Shown here one piece after another: positions 6,901-15,653 of a stretch of DNA of 26,749 nt. How positions within the stretch are numbered: the stretch's first letter is position 1; each line of letters begins with the position of its first letter. The stretch is taken from positions 1-26,749 of the IMG/VR virus record IMGVR_UViG_3300021138_001520, one strand, 5' to 3'. Origin of the DNA: a virus. The translations under genes and the position numbers were made by a program. The notes beneath the pieces are model-generated. The model was not told the DNA's origin. It did not search any database and saw only the letters and a program-made list of their open reading frames with translations.

Positions 6901-7869
6901 ATGGCTGCAAATCTTGACTACTCTAACGACCGTGTGAATTATGCTTATGTTGCTGAACATGGAAGTGTTTGGCATGGAGAAGGTAATGTCCTTCCTTTAC
7001 ATGCACCCCTAACTGAATGGAAACGCGAAGCAGGTTTAGAATGGGAAGCTGTATCTAGTCCTATTTTATTCAACAACCGCGATGATATTCCAACAGTCTT
7101 TCCTGATAAAATGGCACTGTTTCGCAGCGATAATAACGCACCTTTATCAGTAGTGAGCGATTCTTATAAAATCGTTCAACCAAGCGAAGTTGTGGACTTT
7201 TTTGCTGATCTTTTAGATAAAAATGGTATGGAGATGTCATCATGTGGTTCTTTATTTGGCGGTAAACGATTCTTCGCTACAGCCAAACTAAACGATATTG
7301 AAATAATTAAAGGAGATAAAATCACTGGATATCTTTTATTGGCAACTTCATTAGATGGTTCGATGGCTACAACTGCTAAAACAACTTCTGTTAGAACAGT
7401 TTGTTCAAATACCTTAACTATGGCTATTGACGAGAAATCAGCTAATATGGTCAAGGTTCCACATTCTACTGAATTTAATGTAAATCGTGCAAAATTAAAT
7501 TTGGGTTTAATTGAAGAATCTCAAGAAAAATTTATGGAGAATATGCGTAAATTGGCTTCAGTAACTGTTTCCGATTCTGATGTTCGTAAGATTTATAATG
7601 AAATATTTTACAACAAAGATGTTTCTGCAGAAGATCAACATGGAACTACAGTTAAAAAAGTTAATGATATTATGCAACTTTACAAATATGGTAATGGTTC
7701 AAATTTCGGTCAAGGAACTCTATACAACACTCTTCAAGGTGTGACAGATTATTTTAGTAATAATATAAAATCGAAAACTGAAAGTGCAAAATTTTGGCAT
7801 TCTTTCTACGGTACTGCTGAGAAAATTAAATTACAAACTCAGAAAACATTACTTGATATGGCTGCATAA
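6901..7869 (+). CDS. DUF932 family phage/plasmid-like protein
   Basis: 322 aa, with an ideal AAGGAGA ribosome-binding site and its own consensus promoter, so it is probably made in large amounts. It matches the pattern of DUF932 (phage/plasmid-like protein, TIGR03299 type): WHGEGNVL near the N-terminus, A.FRSDN.APLSVVSDSYKIVQP (about 71-97), the GGKRFFATAKL strand (about 119-129), LLATSLDGSMATTAKTTSVRTVCSNTL (about 146-172), and a C-terminal NTLQGVTDYFSNN stretch. The family is widespread in phages and plasmids and its molecular role is not established to my knowledge. It is cytosolic, with no membrane segment. Confidence 0.85.
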   Translation: MAANLDYSNDRVNYAYVAEHGSVWHGEGNVLPLHAPLTEWKREAGLEWEAVSSPILFNNRDDIPTVFPDKMALFRSDNNAPLSVVSDSYKIVQPSEVVDFFADLLDKNGMEMSSCGSLFGGKRFFATAKLNDIEIIKGDKITGYLLLATSLDGSMATTAKTTSVRTVCSNTLTMAIDEKSANMVKVPHSTEFNVNRAKLNLGLIEESQEKFMENMRKLASVTVSDSDVRKIYNEIFYNKDVSAEDQHGTTVKKVNDIMQLYKYGNGSNFGQGTLYNTLQGVTDYFSNNIKSKTESAKFWHSFYGTAEKIKLQTQKTLLDMAA

Positions 7870-7877
7870 GCTTATCA

Positions 7878-7922
7878 GTGCTTGATTTTTAATTTAAACA
7901 AGAGTATAATCATATTATACTC
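7878..7922 (+). promoter_or_regulatory. Early promoter P4 (AGTGC-TTGATT-N17-TATAAT)
   Basis: AGTGC ending at 7881, -35 TTGATT at 7882-7887, 17 bp, -10 TATAAT at 7905-7910, start-region block ATACTCTT. It precedes the 7948 gene. Confidence 0.82.
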
Positions 7923-7947
7923 TTTAACTATATAATATGGAATTATC

Positions 7948-8265
7948 ATGAAAACAAAATCAATTCAAGAAGGCATGGAAGCAGCATTTAAAATTCTTGC
8001 TATAGCTTCTCTTACAAACCAAAAGAAAGAAAGAAATACAGATTCTATAGAAACGGAATCAGCAAGAATAGAACGGTGTGTTGAATACTATTATAAAACA
8101 GACAAATCTGTTCTGCTTGATTATCCAGGATTTGTAAGTAAATTTCTTCAGGATAATTACAAAGAAATAACGTCAGGAAATAAATTTTCCAGCCTTTACC
8201 TTGATGATCTTCCAGAAGGGAAAGAAAGAGAATACTACATGGAAGATGCATCTATCTTAATTTAA
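7948..8265 (+). CDS. Hypothetical phage protein
   Basis: 105 aa, first gene after P4, with GGAA upstream of the ATG. Mostly helical and charged: a helical N-terminus (EGMEAAFKILAIASL), a central IERCVEYYYKTDKSVLLDYPGFVSKFLQDNY-type region and an acidic tail. There is no signal peptide; the short hydrophobic run KILAIASL is too brief for a membrane helix. No family is recognised. Confidence 0.65.
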   Translation: MKTKSIQEGMEAAFKILAIASLTNQKKERNTDSIETESARIERCVEYYYKTDKSVLLDYPGFVSKFLQDNYKEITSGNKFSSLYLDDLPEGKEREYYMEDASILI

Positions 8266-8271
8266 GGATTA

Positions 8272-8481
8272 ATGCCTATGACAACAGAAGAAAACTTTAG
8301 AAAAGATTTCAGTAATTTATTAAAAAAATATAATGCAGAATTTGATGTAAATGTTGAGTTATTAGAATTTGGTCCTGATATTGTTGGCATTTCAGTTTAT
8401 ATTCCAGAAATGATTACAGAAGATGGACATCAAGAAGAAACTACAATCCAATTTACAAAATGGTTTGACCAAGATTTATAG
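8272..8481 (+). CDS. Hypothetical small acidic protein
   Basis: 69 aa, starting six bases after the previous stop. AAGGA supports the ATG at 8272 over the in-frame ATG at 8278. The layout is one helix (ENFRKDFSNLLKKYNAEF) followed by two or three beta strands (VNVELLEFG, IVGISVYIPE, TTIQFTKW). It is acidic overall. No family is recognised. Confidence 0.6.
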   Translation: MPMTTEENFRKDFSNLLKKYNAEFDVNVELLEFGPDIVGISVYIPEMITEDGHQEETTIQFTKWFDQDL

Positions 8482-8490
8482 GAGAATAAT

Positions 8491-8682
8491 ATGTTTGTTT
8501 CTGAAAAATATAATACATGGGATTTATACGAAGAACTAACTGCATTAAATTGGAAAGGAAAACATTTTTCTATTAATGATGTCACAACATATTTATCTGA
8601 AGATAATAAAACAATAGCAGTTGTTCAATATGATAATAAAAAATCTTTAATTGTTTCTGTTGATTGGAAAAAAAGTGCTTGA
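8491..8682 (+). CDS. Hypothetical small protein
   Basis: 63 aa with an AGGAGA ribosome-binding site. The fold looks like a short helix followed by a beta hairpin (TIAVVQYDNKKSLIVSVDW). Its last codons, Ser-Ala-stop, are encoded inside the AGTGCTTGA box of promoter P5, so coding sequence and promoter overlap. No family is recognised. Confidence 0.6.
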   Translation: MFVSEKYNTWDLYEELTALNWKGKHFSINDVTTYLSEDNKTIAVVQYDNKKSLIVSVDWKKSA

Positions 8683-8722
8683 TATATTTCGTCTAATTTA
8701 GTACAATATATTATACTTTGAA
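8672..8722 (+). promoter_or_regulatory. Early promoter P5 (AGTGC-TTGATA-N17-TACAAT)
   Basis: AAAAGTGC ending at 8678, -35 TTGATA at 8679-8684, 17 bp, -10 TACAAT at 8702-8707, start-region block ATACTTTG at about 8713-8720. It overlaps the stop codon of the upstream gene and heads the ligase and exonuclease operon. Confidence 0.8.
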
Positions 8723-8735
8723 TTTGGGATATATT

Positions 8736-8912
8736 ATGTTAAAAATGCAAGAAACTACAAAATCGTTTTCTTCTGGAATATTACACACATACTTATTGTC
8801 AGATGACAAATATAAATGTTTTGGTTATATTAAAAATGGCGAAACTGAAGAGATTATATTTAAAAAACCTATGAATTTTTCAACACGTGGAAGAACATTT
8901 AAAAAATTATGA
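8736..8912 (+). CDS. Conserved small phage protein
   Basis: 58 aa from ATG 8736, supported by GGGA upstream. A TTG at 8718 would lie almost on the predicted transcript start of P5 and is rejected. The stretch HTYLLSDDKYKCFGYIKNG and the ending FSTRGRTFKKL match a small protein or domain I recognise from T4-like phages, function unknown. It overlaps the next gene as ATGA. Confidence 0.65.
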   Translation: MLKMQETTKSFSSGILHTYLLSDDKYKCFGYIKNGETEEIIFKKPMNFSTRGRTFKKL

Positions 8913-9100
8913 CATCACCAACTCTCAAACAATTGATCAAGGAATTACCTTCGTCAATGAACAAACCAATTTATATTCAATGTGGATTTAATCGTTTTGA
9001 AATTGTCACTCTTATAGAAGAAGAAGATTATATTCTTTTTCTTGCCGATGAAGATGCAAACAATCCAGTTGGATATCCACCTGATAAGGGTGTAGCATGA
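8909..9100 (+). CDS. Hypothetical small protein
   Basis: 63 aa, overlapping both neighbours as ATGA, which supports coupled translation with the ligase downstream. It has a short helix (LKQLIKELPSSM) and then strands (PIYIQCGFNRFEIVTLIEE, YILFLADED). No family is recognised. Confidence 0.6.
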   Translation: MTSPTLKQLIKELPSSMNKPIYIQCGFNRFEIVTLIEEEDYILFLADEDANNPVGYPPDKGVA

Positions 9101-10401
9101 GTATATTGCAAAAATTAGACCGTTTGGCAACAACTGGTTCTACAAATCAAAAACTTGAATTCCTCAAACTGAATTTTGATAATGAAACCCTAAAAGATGT
9201 ATTTCGTTTAGCGTATTCGACTCAGATTCGATTCTGGATTAAAAAACGTCCAACTTTGACGTTTGAAACTGGAAAAAGAATTGAGTTATCGTTAGCTTTA
9301 GATTTGTTAGTAACTAATATAGCATCTAGAAAATTTACTGGCAATAAAGCTATAGAATATATTGGCGGATTATTGACATTACTTGAGACAGATGATAGAG
9401 AAGTTTTATATAGAGTTCTTGAACGCGATTTAAAATGTGGTACAGGAGCATCTTTAGCCAATAAAGTTTGGCCAAAACTTATCCCAGACTATCCTGTTCT
9501 TCTTTGTAATAAATTTAATGAGAAAACTGAAAAGAAAGTTGTTTGGTCTATTGGTCAAATAATTCAAACTAAACAGGATTCAAGTCGAATCAATTTTGAA
9601 TTCGATCAAGGTAACGTAATTTCTGTTACAACTAGAAATGGTTCAACTATTGATATTACACCATTTGAAGATATTACAGTAGATAATCAAGAACATTTCA
9701 TTCTTGATGGTGAATTAATGTGTTCAAAAGATGGAAAAGATCTTGATAGAAAAACATCTTCTGGTATAATTAATAAAGCTATTAAAGGAACAATTTCTAA
9801 AGAAGAGTCAGAATTATTGAATTTAGTTGCTTGGGATATTATTCCTTATGAGGACTTTCTTAAAGGAGAATGTCCAATTAAATATTCTGATAGATTTTTT
9901 CAATTACAACAGGTTGTTGGAGAAAATACTAATAGAATTAAAATCGTTGAGTCAAAAATTGTTTATTCGAAAGATAAAGCATTTGAACAATATAATGAAA
10001 ATCTTGCTAAAGGTCTAGAAGGATGTATTCTTAAAAACCCTAATGCAACTTGGTCTTCTAAACGCAGCAACGATTATTTAAAATTAAAAAATGAATCAAC
10101 TGCTGATTTAAGAGTAATTGGTTATGATATGGGAACAGTTGGTTCTCAATTTGAAAGTATGTTAGGTTGTCTAATTTGTGAAACTTCTGATGGTTTACTA
10201 CAAGTAAAAGTTGGTTCTGGATTTAAACACTTAAATGGTGAAAGAGATGATCCAGAATCTTATGTTGGTAAAATTATTGAGGTGAAATATAACGAAATTA
10301 TCGGAAATAAAAATTCTGACAAAAAATCTTTATTTTTGCCAATTTTTTCTTGTGTCAGATTTGATAAAGATATTGCAAACACATTAGAGGAATTATTGTG
10401 A
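9097..10401 (+). CDS. lig: ATP-dependent DNA ligase, T4 gp30-like
   Basis: 434 aa; T4 gp30 is slightly longer (487 aa). Seals nicks in duplex DNA during phage replication and repair. The N-terminal helical DNA-binding region (1-130) ends with ERDLKCGTGASLANKVWP as in gp30. Nucleotidyltransferase motifs follow: motif I at 159-164, motif III DGEL at 204-207, motif IIIa LNLVAWDIIP at 241-250, motif IV LEGCILKN at 307-314, motif V YLKLK at 327-331, then an OB domain with VKVGSGFK and a C-terminal FLPIFSCVRFD. Lys159 is the expected adenylation residue. Motif I reads KQDSSR, so the normally invariant Gly of KxDG is Ser. It is part of the P5 operon. Confidence 0.93.
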   Translation: MSILQKLDRLATTGSTNQKLEFLKLNFDNETLKDVFRLAYSTQIRFWIKKRPTLTFETGKRIELSLALDLLVTNIASRKFTGNKAIEYIGGLLTLLETDDREVLYRVLERDLKCGTGASLANKVWPKLIPDYPVLLCNKFNEKTEKKVVWSIGQIIQTKQDSSRINFEFDQGNVISVTTRNGSTIDITPFEDITVDNQEHFILDGELMCSKDGKDLDRKTSSGIINKAIKGTISKEESELLNLVAWDIIPYEDFLKGECPIKYSDRFFQLQQVVGENTNRIKIVESKIVYSKDKAFEQYNENLAKGLEGCILKNPNATWSSKRSNDYLKLKNESTADLRVIGYDMGTVGSQFESMLGCLICETSDGLLQVKVGSGFKHLNGERDDPESYVGKIIEVKYNEIIGNKNSDKKSLFLPIFSCVRFDKDIANTLEELL

Positions 10402-10601
10402 AAAAAAATTATCTTAATAGAAATGTAAAATCATTATATTTAAAATATCTTCAATTAAAAACTAAGAAGAATCAGACAGAATTAGATAAAGATGATTTAT
10501 TGAAAGTGTCTGATACATTAATAATGTTATTAATTGAAGAAAGCGAAAAGAATTTTAAATCAAATTTAGTGCTTCAACACCAAATAGCAACAAGGAATTA
10601 A
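10398..10601 (+). CDS. Small basic helical protein, unknown
   Basis: 67 aa, starting with GTG that overlaps the ligase stop (GTGA), preceded by GAGGAA. It is highly charged and helical (KSLYLKYLQLKTKKNQTELDKDDLL, then DTLIMLLIEESEKNF). It may form a coiled-coil or nucleic-acid-associated peptide. Placement between a ligase and an exonuclease is suggestive of DNA metabolism, but no family is recognised. Confidence 0.6.
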   Translation: MKKNYLNRNVKSLYLKYLQLKTKKNQTELDKDDLLKVSDTLIMLLIEESEKNFKSNLVLQHQIATRN

Positions 10602-10603
10602 TT

Positions 10604-11191
10604 ATGTTCTGTCTGGATATTGAAAGTTTATCGGTTGAAAGTACAACTGTCATTCTTTCTGTTGCTCTTGTGTATTTTGACGAAACTCGAGACGATCACA
10701 CATGGGAATCTTTATATAGAGATTCAATATTTGTAAAATTATCTGCTAAAGATCAGATTGATAATTACAAAAGAACTTTAAATAAAGATACATTAGAGTG
10801 GTGGAAAATACAATCTGATATTGCAAGAGACGCTTCTTTTACTCCAAAAAAATCTGATCTAACTGCTCTTGAAGCTGCAATTATTCTTAAGAAATATAAA
10901 ACAGAGCAATCAAAAAAACCTGACAAAGATATTGTATGGGTTCGAGGTTCAATTGATCAAGTAGCAATAGATTCTTTATTTAATGCTATGAGAATTGAAA
11001 GATTATTTCCATTTTGGAATTATAGAGATGTTAGAACATTTGTTGATTTTAACACAGAAACTGGGGCTAGAGGTTATGCTGAAATTGATCCAGAAAAATA
11101 CCCTGGAATATGGGATAAAAATGTAGTTGTCAAACATCATCCAGTCGATGATATTTGTTTTGATGTTCTACAAATTTTATATGGAAAATAA
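10604..11191 (+). CDS. dexA: DexA-like 3'-5' exonuclease (DnaQ/RNase T fold)
   Basis: 195 aa; T4 DexA is somewhat longer (227 aa). DEDDh-type motifs are visible: CLDIES with Asp5 and Glu7 (ExoI), WVRGSIDQVAIDSLF at about 112-126 with Asp (ExoII), and VKHHPVDDICFDVLQIL at about 175-191 with His and Asp (ExoIII). DTLEWWKIQSDIAR at about 62-75 and FWNYRDVRT at about 136-144 match the T4 DexA-type pattern (IEWWKNQSPEAR, FWNQRDIRT). It degrades single-stranded nucleic acid ends, probably host DNA or RNA turnover. The related Rv2179c-type exoribonucleases (DUF5051) are an alternative, so the substrate is open. Confidence 0.88.
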   Translation: MFCLDIESLSVESTTVILSVALVYFDETRDDHTWESLYRDSIFVKLSAKDQIDNYKRTLNKDTLEWWKIQSDIARDASFTPKKSDLTALEAAIILKKYKTEQSKKPDKDIVWVRGSIDQVAIDSLFNAMRIERLFPFWNYRDVRTFVDFNTETGARGYAEIDPEKYPGIWDKNVVVKHHPVDDICFDVLQILYGK

Positions 11192-11212
11192 CACTAAATA
11201 GTTACAGGCTTG

Positions 11213-11240
11213 TTGCCTAAAGGGTTTTATTGTCTATAAA
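11213..11240 (+). promoter_or_regulatory. Possible weak promoter upstream of groES
   Basis: TTGCCT at 11213-11218, 16 bp, TATAAA at 11235-11240, 35 bases before groES. It lacks the AGTGC box and start-region block of P1-P6. A small hairpin (AGGC, TTGTT loop, GCCT) overlaps the -35. The chaperone genes may also be reached by read-through from P5. Confidence 0.35.
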
Positions 11241-11275
11241 GAGATAAAGTTTTTCAATTAAAGAAAGGAAATAAA

Positions 11276-11530
11276 ATGATAGTTTTAAATAAAAATGTTT
11301 TGATTTTAAAACAAAAACAAGAATATTCTGGATTGATTCAGGGTGTTGATACTGAAGAAAGTACCTATGCAAAAGTTATGGGACTTGGAAAACAAGTTGA
11401 AGAAGTTAAACTTGGTCAAACAGTAATTCTTGATTGGTCTAAAGCAAAAAAAGTAAAAAATGAACTTTTTATTGTTTTAGAAGAAGATATTGTAGCAATT
11501 CTAGAAGCTGAAGAATTGGAAGTAATTTAA
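11276..11530 (+). CDS. groES: GroES co-chaperonin, compact phage form
   Basis: 84 aa against 97 in E. coli GroES and 111 in T4 gp31. It caps the GroEL ring during protein folding. Recognisable parts are the first strand (LNKNVLILKQK), a mobile loop with SGLI at 18-21 in the place of the GGIVL contact, the core strand TYAKVMGLGKQVEEVKLGQTVIL, and the C-terminal FIVLEEDIVAILEAEE strand that matches the bacterial VLIMSESDILAIVE. The segment that forms the roof hairpin in E. coli (between GNG and VKVGD) is largely missing. It sits 68 bases before groEL with an AAGGAAA ribosome-binding site, and the pair is very likely co-transcribed. Confidence 0.88.
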   Translation: MIVLNKNVLILKQKQEYSGLIQGVDTEESTYAKVMGLGKQVEEVKLGQTVILDWSKAKKVKNELFIVLEEDIVAILEAEELEVI

Positions 11531-11532
11531 TC

Positions 11533-11557
11533 TCCAAATTGTCAAAAGAGATTTGGA
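11533..11557 (+). other. Hairpin between groES and groEL
   Basis: TCCAAAT at 11533-11539 pairs perfectly with ATTTGGA at 11551-11557 around an 11-base loop. No T-run follows, so it is not a classical terminator. It could set the groES/groEL ratio through RNA processing or stability; this is inference. Confidence 0.4.
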
Positions 11558-11586
11558 AGTAAGTTGTAACATTAGTTAAACTTTAA

Positions 11587-13209
<1,623 letters not shown>

Positions 13210-13221
13210 ATCCATCCTTGG

Positions 13222-13247
13222 AGCGAGGGTTTTTAATCCTCGCTTTT
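13222..13247 (+). terminator. Rho-independent terminator of groEL
   Basis: AGCGAGG (13222-13228) pairs with CCTCGCT (13238-13244) around a nine-base loop, followed by a T-run. It lies 12 bases after the groEL stop, between convergent genes. On the - strand no T-run follows, so it acts only on groEL. Confidence 0.85.
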
Positions 13248-13267
13248 ATATCCGTCCCTGATATATT

Positions 13268-13993
13268 TTAATTTTCCAAATCGACAAGATTTTTTGGTAT
13301 CAAAGGCGAAATATTCAATCCAGTTGTTTTTTCTATAGATTTAACACTAACCAAATATTTTCTAAAATCTTTAAGATTAATACCTGTATTTGGAAATTTA
13401 TAGACTACGATTTTATTTATACTTGGCTGGATAACGACTTTATAAATGCTATCTGGAATTCCAACACCTTCCCCAATAGTTTTATATCCTTTATTATAGA
13501 TAGTTCCTGTTATTACATAAACATCATCTAAATGAGCTAAATCTCTAACATAACTTTCAAGATATGCCCATGTTCCACGATTTAGTGTTTTATTTTGTGG
13601 CATCATATTTGTCATTAAAAATGATTCATCCATAGCATCTTTGGAATATTCAAAATCTGCTGCTGGGGCAAGGTGACCTCTATCATAAACTGTTCCAGAA
13701 TAATCTGATAATTTTGATCTATAATTATAAGGAATTTCTATATCTTCATGAAAATTATTTTGCCGTTTTATTGTCCCAATTAAATTAGTTTTTGTTATAT
13801 GTTCTACAACATAAATTGGTGTTTTTGTTTTATATGAATAATTTACAGCATATCCATTTCTACACAGATATTGATTATCTCCATCTTTTATAATAGGGGC
13901 TCCCCATATTACCTTTTCTGGACATTTGTCATCGATAGGATTTCCTAAAGCCAATACAGGTAATAACAGGAATAATGTTAATAGTTTTTTCAT
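13268..13993 (-). CDS. Secreted DNA/RNA non-specific endonuclease (NUC1 family)
   Basis: 241 aa. Residues 1-17 are a signal peptide (KKLLTLFLLLPVLALG), so the enzyme is exported. The betabetaalpha-metal active site is complete: DRGH at 104-107 with His107 as base, and Asn129, Asn138 and Glu146, spaced exactly as N110, N119 and E127 of Serratia nuclease. It should cut both DNA and RNA with Mg2+. It overlaps the endolysin gene (ATG within the final codons) and shares its late promoter, so it appears at lysis time in the periplasm or outside the cell. Two Cys (about 24 and 44) in the N-terminal part could form a disulfide. Confidence 0.92.
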   Translation of the reverse strand: MKKLLTLFLLLPVLALGNPIDDKCPEKVIWGAPIIKDGDNQYLCRNGYAVNYSYKTKTPIYVVEHITKTNLIGTIKRQNNFHEDIEIPYNYRSKLSDYSGTVYDRGHLAPAADFEYSKDAMDESFLMTNMMPQNKTLNRGTWAYLESYVRDLAHLDDVYVITGTIYNKGYKTIGEGVGIPDSIYKVVIQPSINKIVVYKFPNTGINLKDFRKYLVSVKSIEKTTGLNISPLIPKNLVDLEN

Positions 13994-14589
13994 AATAATC
14001 CTAAAGATAAATCTCGTAGTTGTTTTCGTTCGGTGTAGCCAAGAAGCGCACCATTAATTGCAATTGTTAGTCCTTCAAAGTCGTTAGAATCAACAAATCG
14101 ATTTAGATTGTTTTGTTTCCAGAAGACACAAGAACTTTCAACTGCTCCTTCCAGAGTTGCACAGTACTCCACACACTCTGATAATTCTTTACCAATAGCT
14201 TTGCTTAGTTTTTCGTAATTGGCCTTTCCAGTAGTTTGTATGCAACCCCTGCCACGATATAACCACCCATCACCAGAAGCTTCATTACCATTTCCCAATC
14301 TATTTGAATAAACTTTATTTGCAATCTTTTCAGGATTTCTATTATAAGGTTCTGCAGATGCTTTAGTTGGAAATCTTTTTTTCCAAACCACACACAACCT
14401 TTCTGATGAATAATTAAGATTTTCTGTAAATTTTGTAAATCCTCCAGACTCATGTGCAGTTTGACCAAGAAAACAAGCAATCCTTTCTTTTGTATCTATA
14501 CCATATTTTGGTAACATAATATTTAAAATATCAACTATATTTTCTGGAGCATTTGGTGCTATTTTTTGTATTAATTCTTTTGTTACCAT
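13990..14589 (-). CDS. Endolysin, glycoside hydrolase family 19
   Basis: 199 aa, a single GH19 (chitinase/lysozyme-like) domain of usual phage size. GQTAHESGGF at 42-51 holds the first catalytic Glu (Glu47). NKVYSNRLGNGNEASGDGWLYRGRG and CIQTTGKANY at about 91-125 form the substrate-cleft segment typical of phage GH19 endolysins. It cleaves the peptidoglycan glycan strand. No signal peptide or SAR anchor is visible, so it would need a holin for release; none is seen next to it. TAGGAA precedes the ATG, and a T4-type late promoter lies 21 bases upstream of the start. Confidence 0.93.
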   Translation of the reverse strand: MVTKELIQKIAPNAPENIVDILNIMLPKYGIDTKERIACFLGQTAHESGGFTKFTENLNYSSERLCVVWKKRFPTKASAEPYNRNPEKIANKVYSNRLGNGNEASGDGWLYRGRGCIQTTGKANYEKLSKAIGKELSECVEYCATLEGAVESSCVFWKQNNLNRFVDSNDFEGLTIAINGALLGYTERKQLRDLSLGLL

Positions 14590-14609
14590 ACAAATTCCTA
14601 TGTTTTTTA

Positions 14610-14618
14610 GTATTTATA
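14610..14618 (-). promoter_or_regulatory. T4-type late promoter for the lysis genes
   Basis: On the - strand the sequence reads TATAAATACT, matching the T4 late -10-like element (TATAAATA) recognised by gp55-type sigma. It lies just upstream of the endolysin start and only a few bases from the divergent early promoter P6. Confidence 0.75.
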
Positions 14619-14620
14619 AA

Positions 14621-14670
14621 AAGTGCTTGTATTTAATTTTCAAATCAGTTATACTATATTTAATTTCAAT
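14621..14670 (+). promoter_or_regulatory. Early promoter P6 (AGTGC-TTGTAT-N17-TATACT)
   Basis: AAGTGC at 14621-14626, -35 TTGTAT at 14627-14632, 17 bp, -10 TATACT at 14650-14655. The downstream block is weaker here (AATTTCAA). It drives 14686 and 15129. Confidence 0.75.
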
Positions 14671-14685
14671 AATGAGGAATAAATT

Positions 14686-15132
14686 ATGTTTGGACAGATT
14701 AAAAATTTGATACAAAAAAATAGAAACAACAAACGGTTTTTTGAGGCGAATGATTATGTAACAGTTGTTCCATTTCTATTTGGAGCGCAATTAGAAAATC
14801 GTAGGTTAGGTCGATACATTTTTATAAAAGATACCGATTATTCAGGACAGATTCTTTTAGATAGAGAATTTGTAGACATTTCAACTGATGATACAGATTT
14901 TAAATCAAGTATTTTAGAAACCGATGCATTATTAAGTATTGTTGCAGAATCAGCAATGTATAATAGAGAATTTAACATTATGTTATCAATGATACATATT
15001 GACAATTGGGATACACTAAATACTTGCATTAATATAGCAGAGTCAACTTCTGATGATTTTGATACAAAAGTCAAAATTACCATTAATTCTTTGTGTGAAC
15101 TTCTTGACACAGAATCAGAGGATTCAGAATGA
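14686..15132 (+). CDS. Hypothetical phage protein
   Basis: 148 aa, with a GAGGAA ribosome-binding site just after P6. A basic N-terminus (KNLIQKNRNNKRFF) precedes an acidic remainder ending DTESEDSE. The middle looks mixed alpha/beta (YVTVVPFLFG, GRYIFIKD, ALLSIVAESAMYN). No signal peptide is present. The family is not recognised. Its stop overlaps the lipoprotein gene as ATGA, so the two are probably co-expressed early. Confidence 0.65.
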   Translation: MFGQIKNLIQKNRNNKRFFEANDYVTVVPFLFGAQLENRRLGRYIFIKDTDYSGQILLDREFVDISTDDTDFKSSILETDALLSIVAESAMYNREFNIMLSMIHIDNWDTLNTCINIAESTSDDFDTKVKITINSLCELLDTESEDSE

Positions 15133-15326
15133 AAATAATTAATCTATTCGTTGTTTTATTTCTTACAGGTTGTACTGCATATGTTCCAGCAAATTATTCT
15201 GTAGGCTATCAATATCCTGTATATTCGTATCCAAGATATACTTATCCAAATTATAATTATGGAATTTATAGTTATCCATCATATCCGATGTATGGATATG
15301 GGCACGGACATCATTGGCACCATTAA
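15129..15326 (+). CDS. Small Tyr/Pro-rich lipoprotein with His-rich tail
   Basis: 65 aa. The N-terminus (KIINLFVVLFLTGC) is a lipoprotein signal with lipobox LTGC, so Cys15 should be lipidated after cleavage. The rest is almost only Tyr, Pro, Ser and Asn in repeats of the type YSYPxYxYPNYNY, ending GYGHGHHWHH. The fold is probably extended or disordered, anchored in the inner or outer membrane. The five-residue HHWHH end with further His is a plausible metal site. Other roles, such as surface masking, are possible. It shares the P6 transcript with the 14686 gene. Confidence 0.7.
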   Translation: MKIINLFVVLFLTGCTAYVPANYSVGYQYPVYSYPRYTYPNYNYGIYSYPSYPMYGYGHGHHWHH

Positions 15327-15373
15327 TTGTGTTTTACTTAGTTTCAAAAACTTCCAATCTGGCTGTGAGTGAT

Positions 15374-15649
15374 TTAATTAACAGGAGTTGGTACAATAAC
15401 TGAGTTTGCATTTCTCTGCTCTACAGTTTGAACCCAATTATTTGTAAATGCCGCTACAACAATTTCTTCTTTACTGCTAGGAATTGTAGAGCCTTGTTCA
15501 AGAAACTTCTCTACAGCAATTTTAACTATCTCATCAATAGCAATTCTTGCTCTTTCATGCGCGGCATTTTGTATCCATTCATCAACTGAGGCTGTAACAT
15601 AACCCATTGCTATATTTTCTGCTTCTGTGTACTCTATTGTGTATATCAT
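15374..15649 (-). CDS. Fibre-associated phage protein of unknown function
   Basis: 91 aa, starting four bases after the tail-fibre stop with an AGGATAA ribosome-binding site. It resembles short proteins I recognise downstream of tail-fibre genes in T4-like phages: YTIEYTEAENIAMGYVT, VDEWIQNAAHERARIAIDEIV, AVEKFLEQG. It is helical and acidic with no membrane segment. A role as a small virion or fibre-assembly protein is likely from position only. Confidence 0.65.
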   Translation of the reverse strand: MIYTIEYTEAENIAMGYVTASVDEWIQNAAHERARIAIDEIVKIAVEKFLEQGSTIPSSKEEIVVAAFTNNWVQTVEQRNANSVIVPTPVN

Positions 15650-15653
15650 ATTA

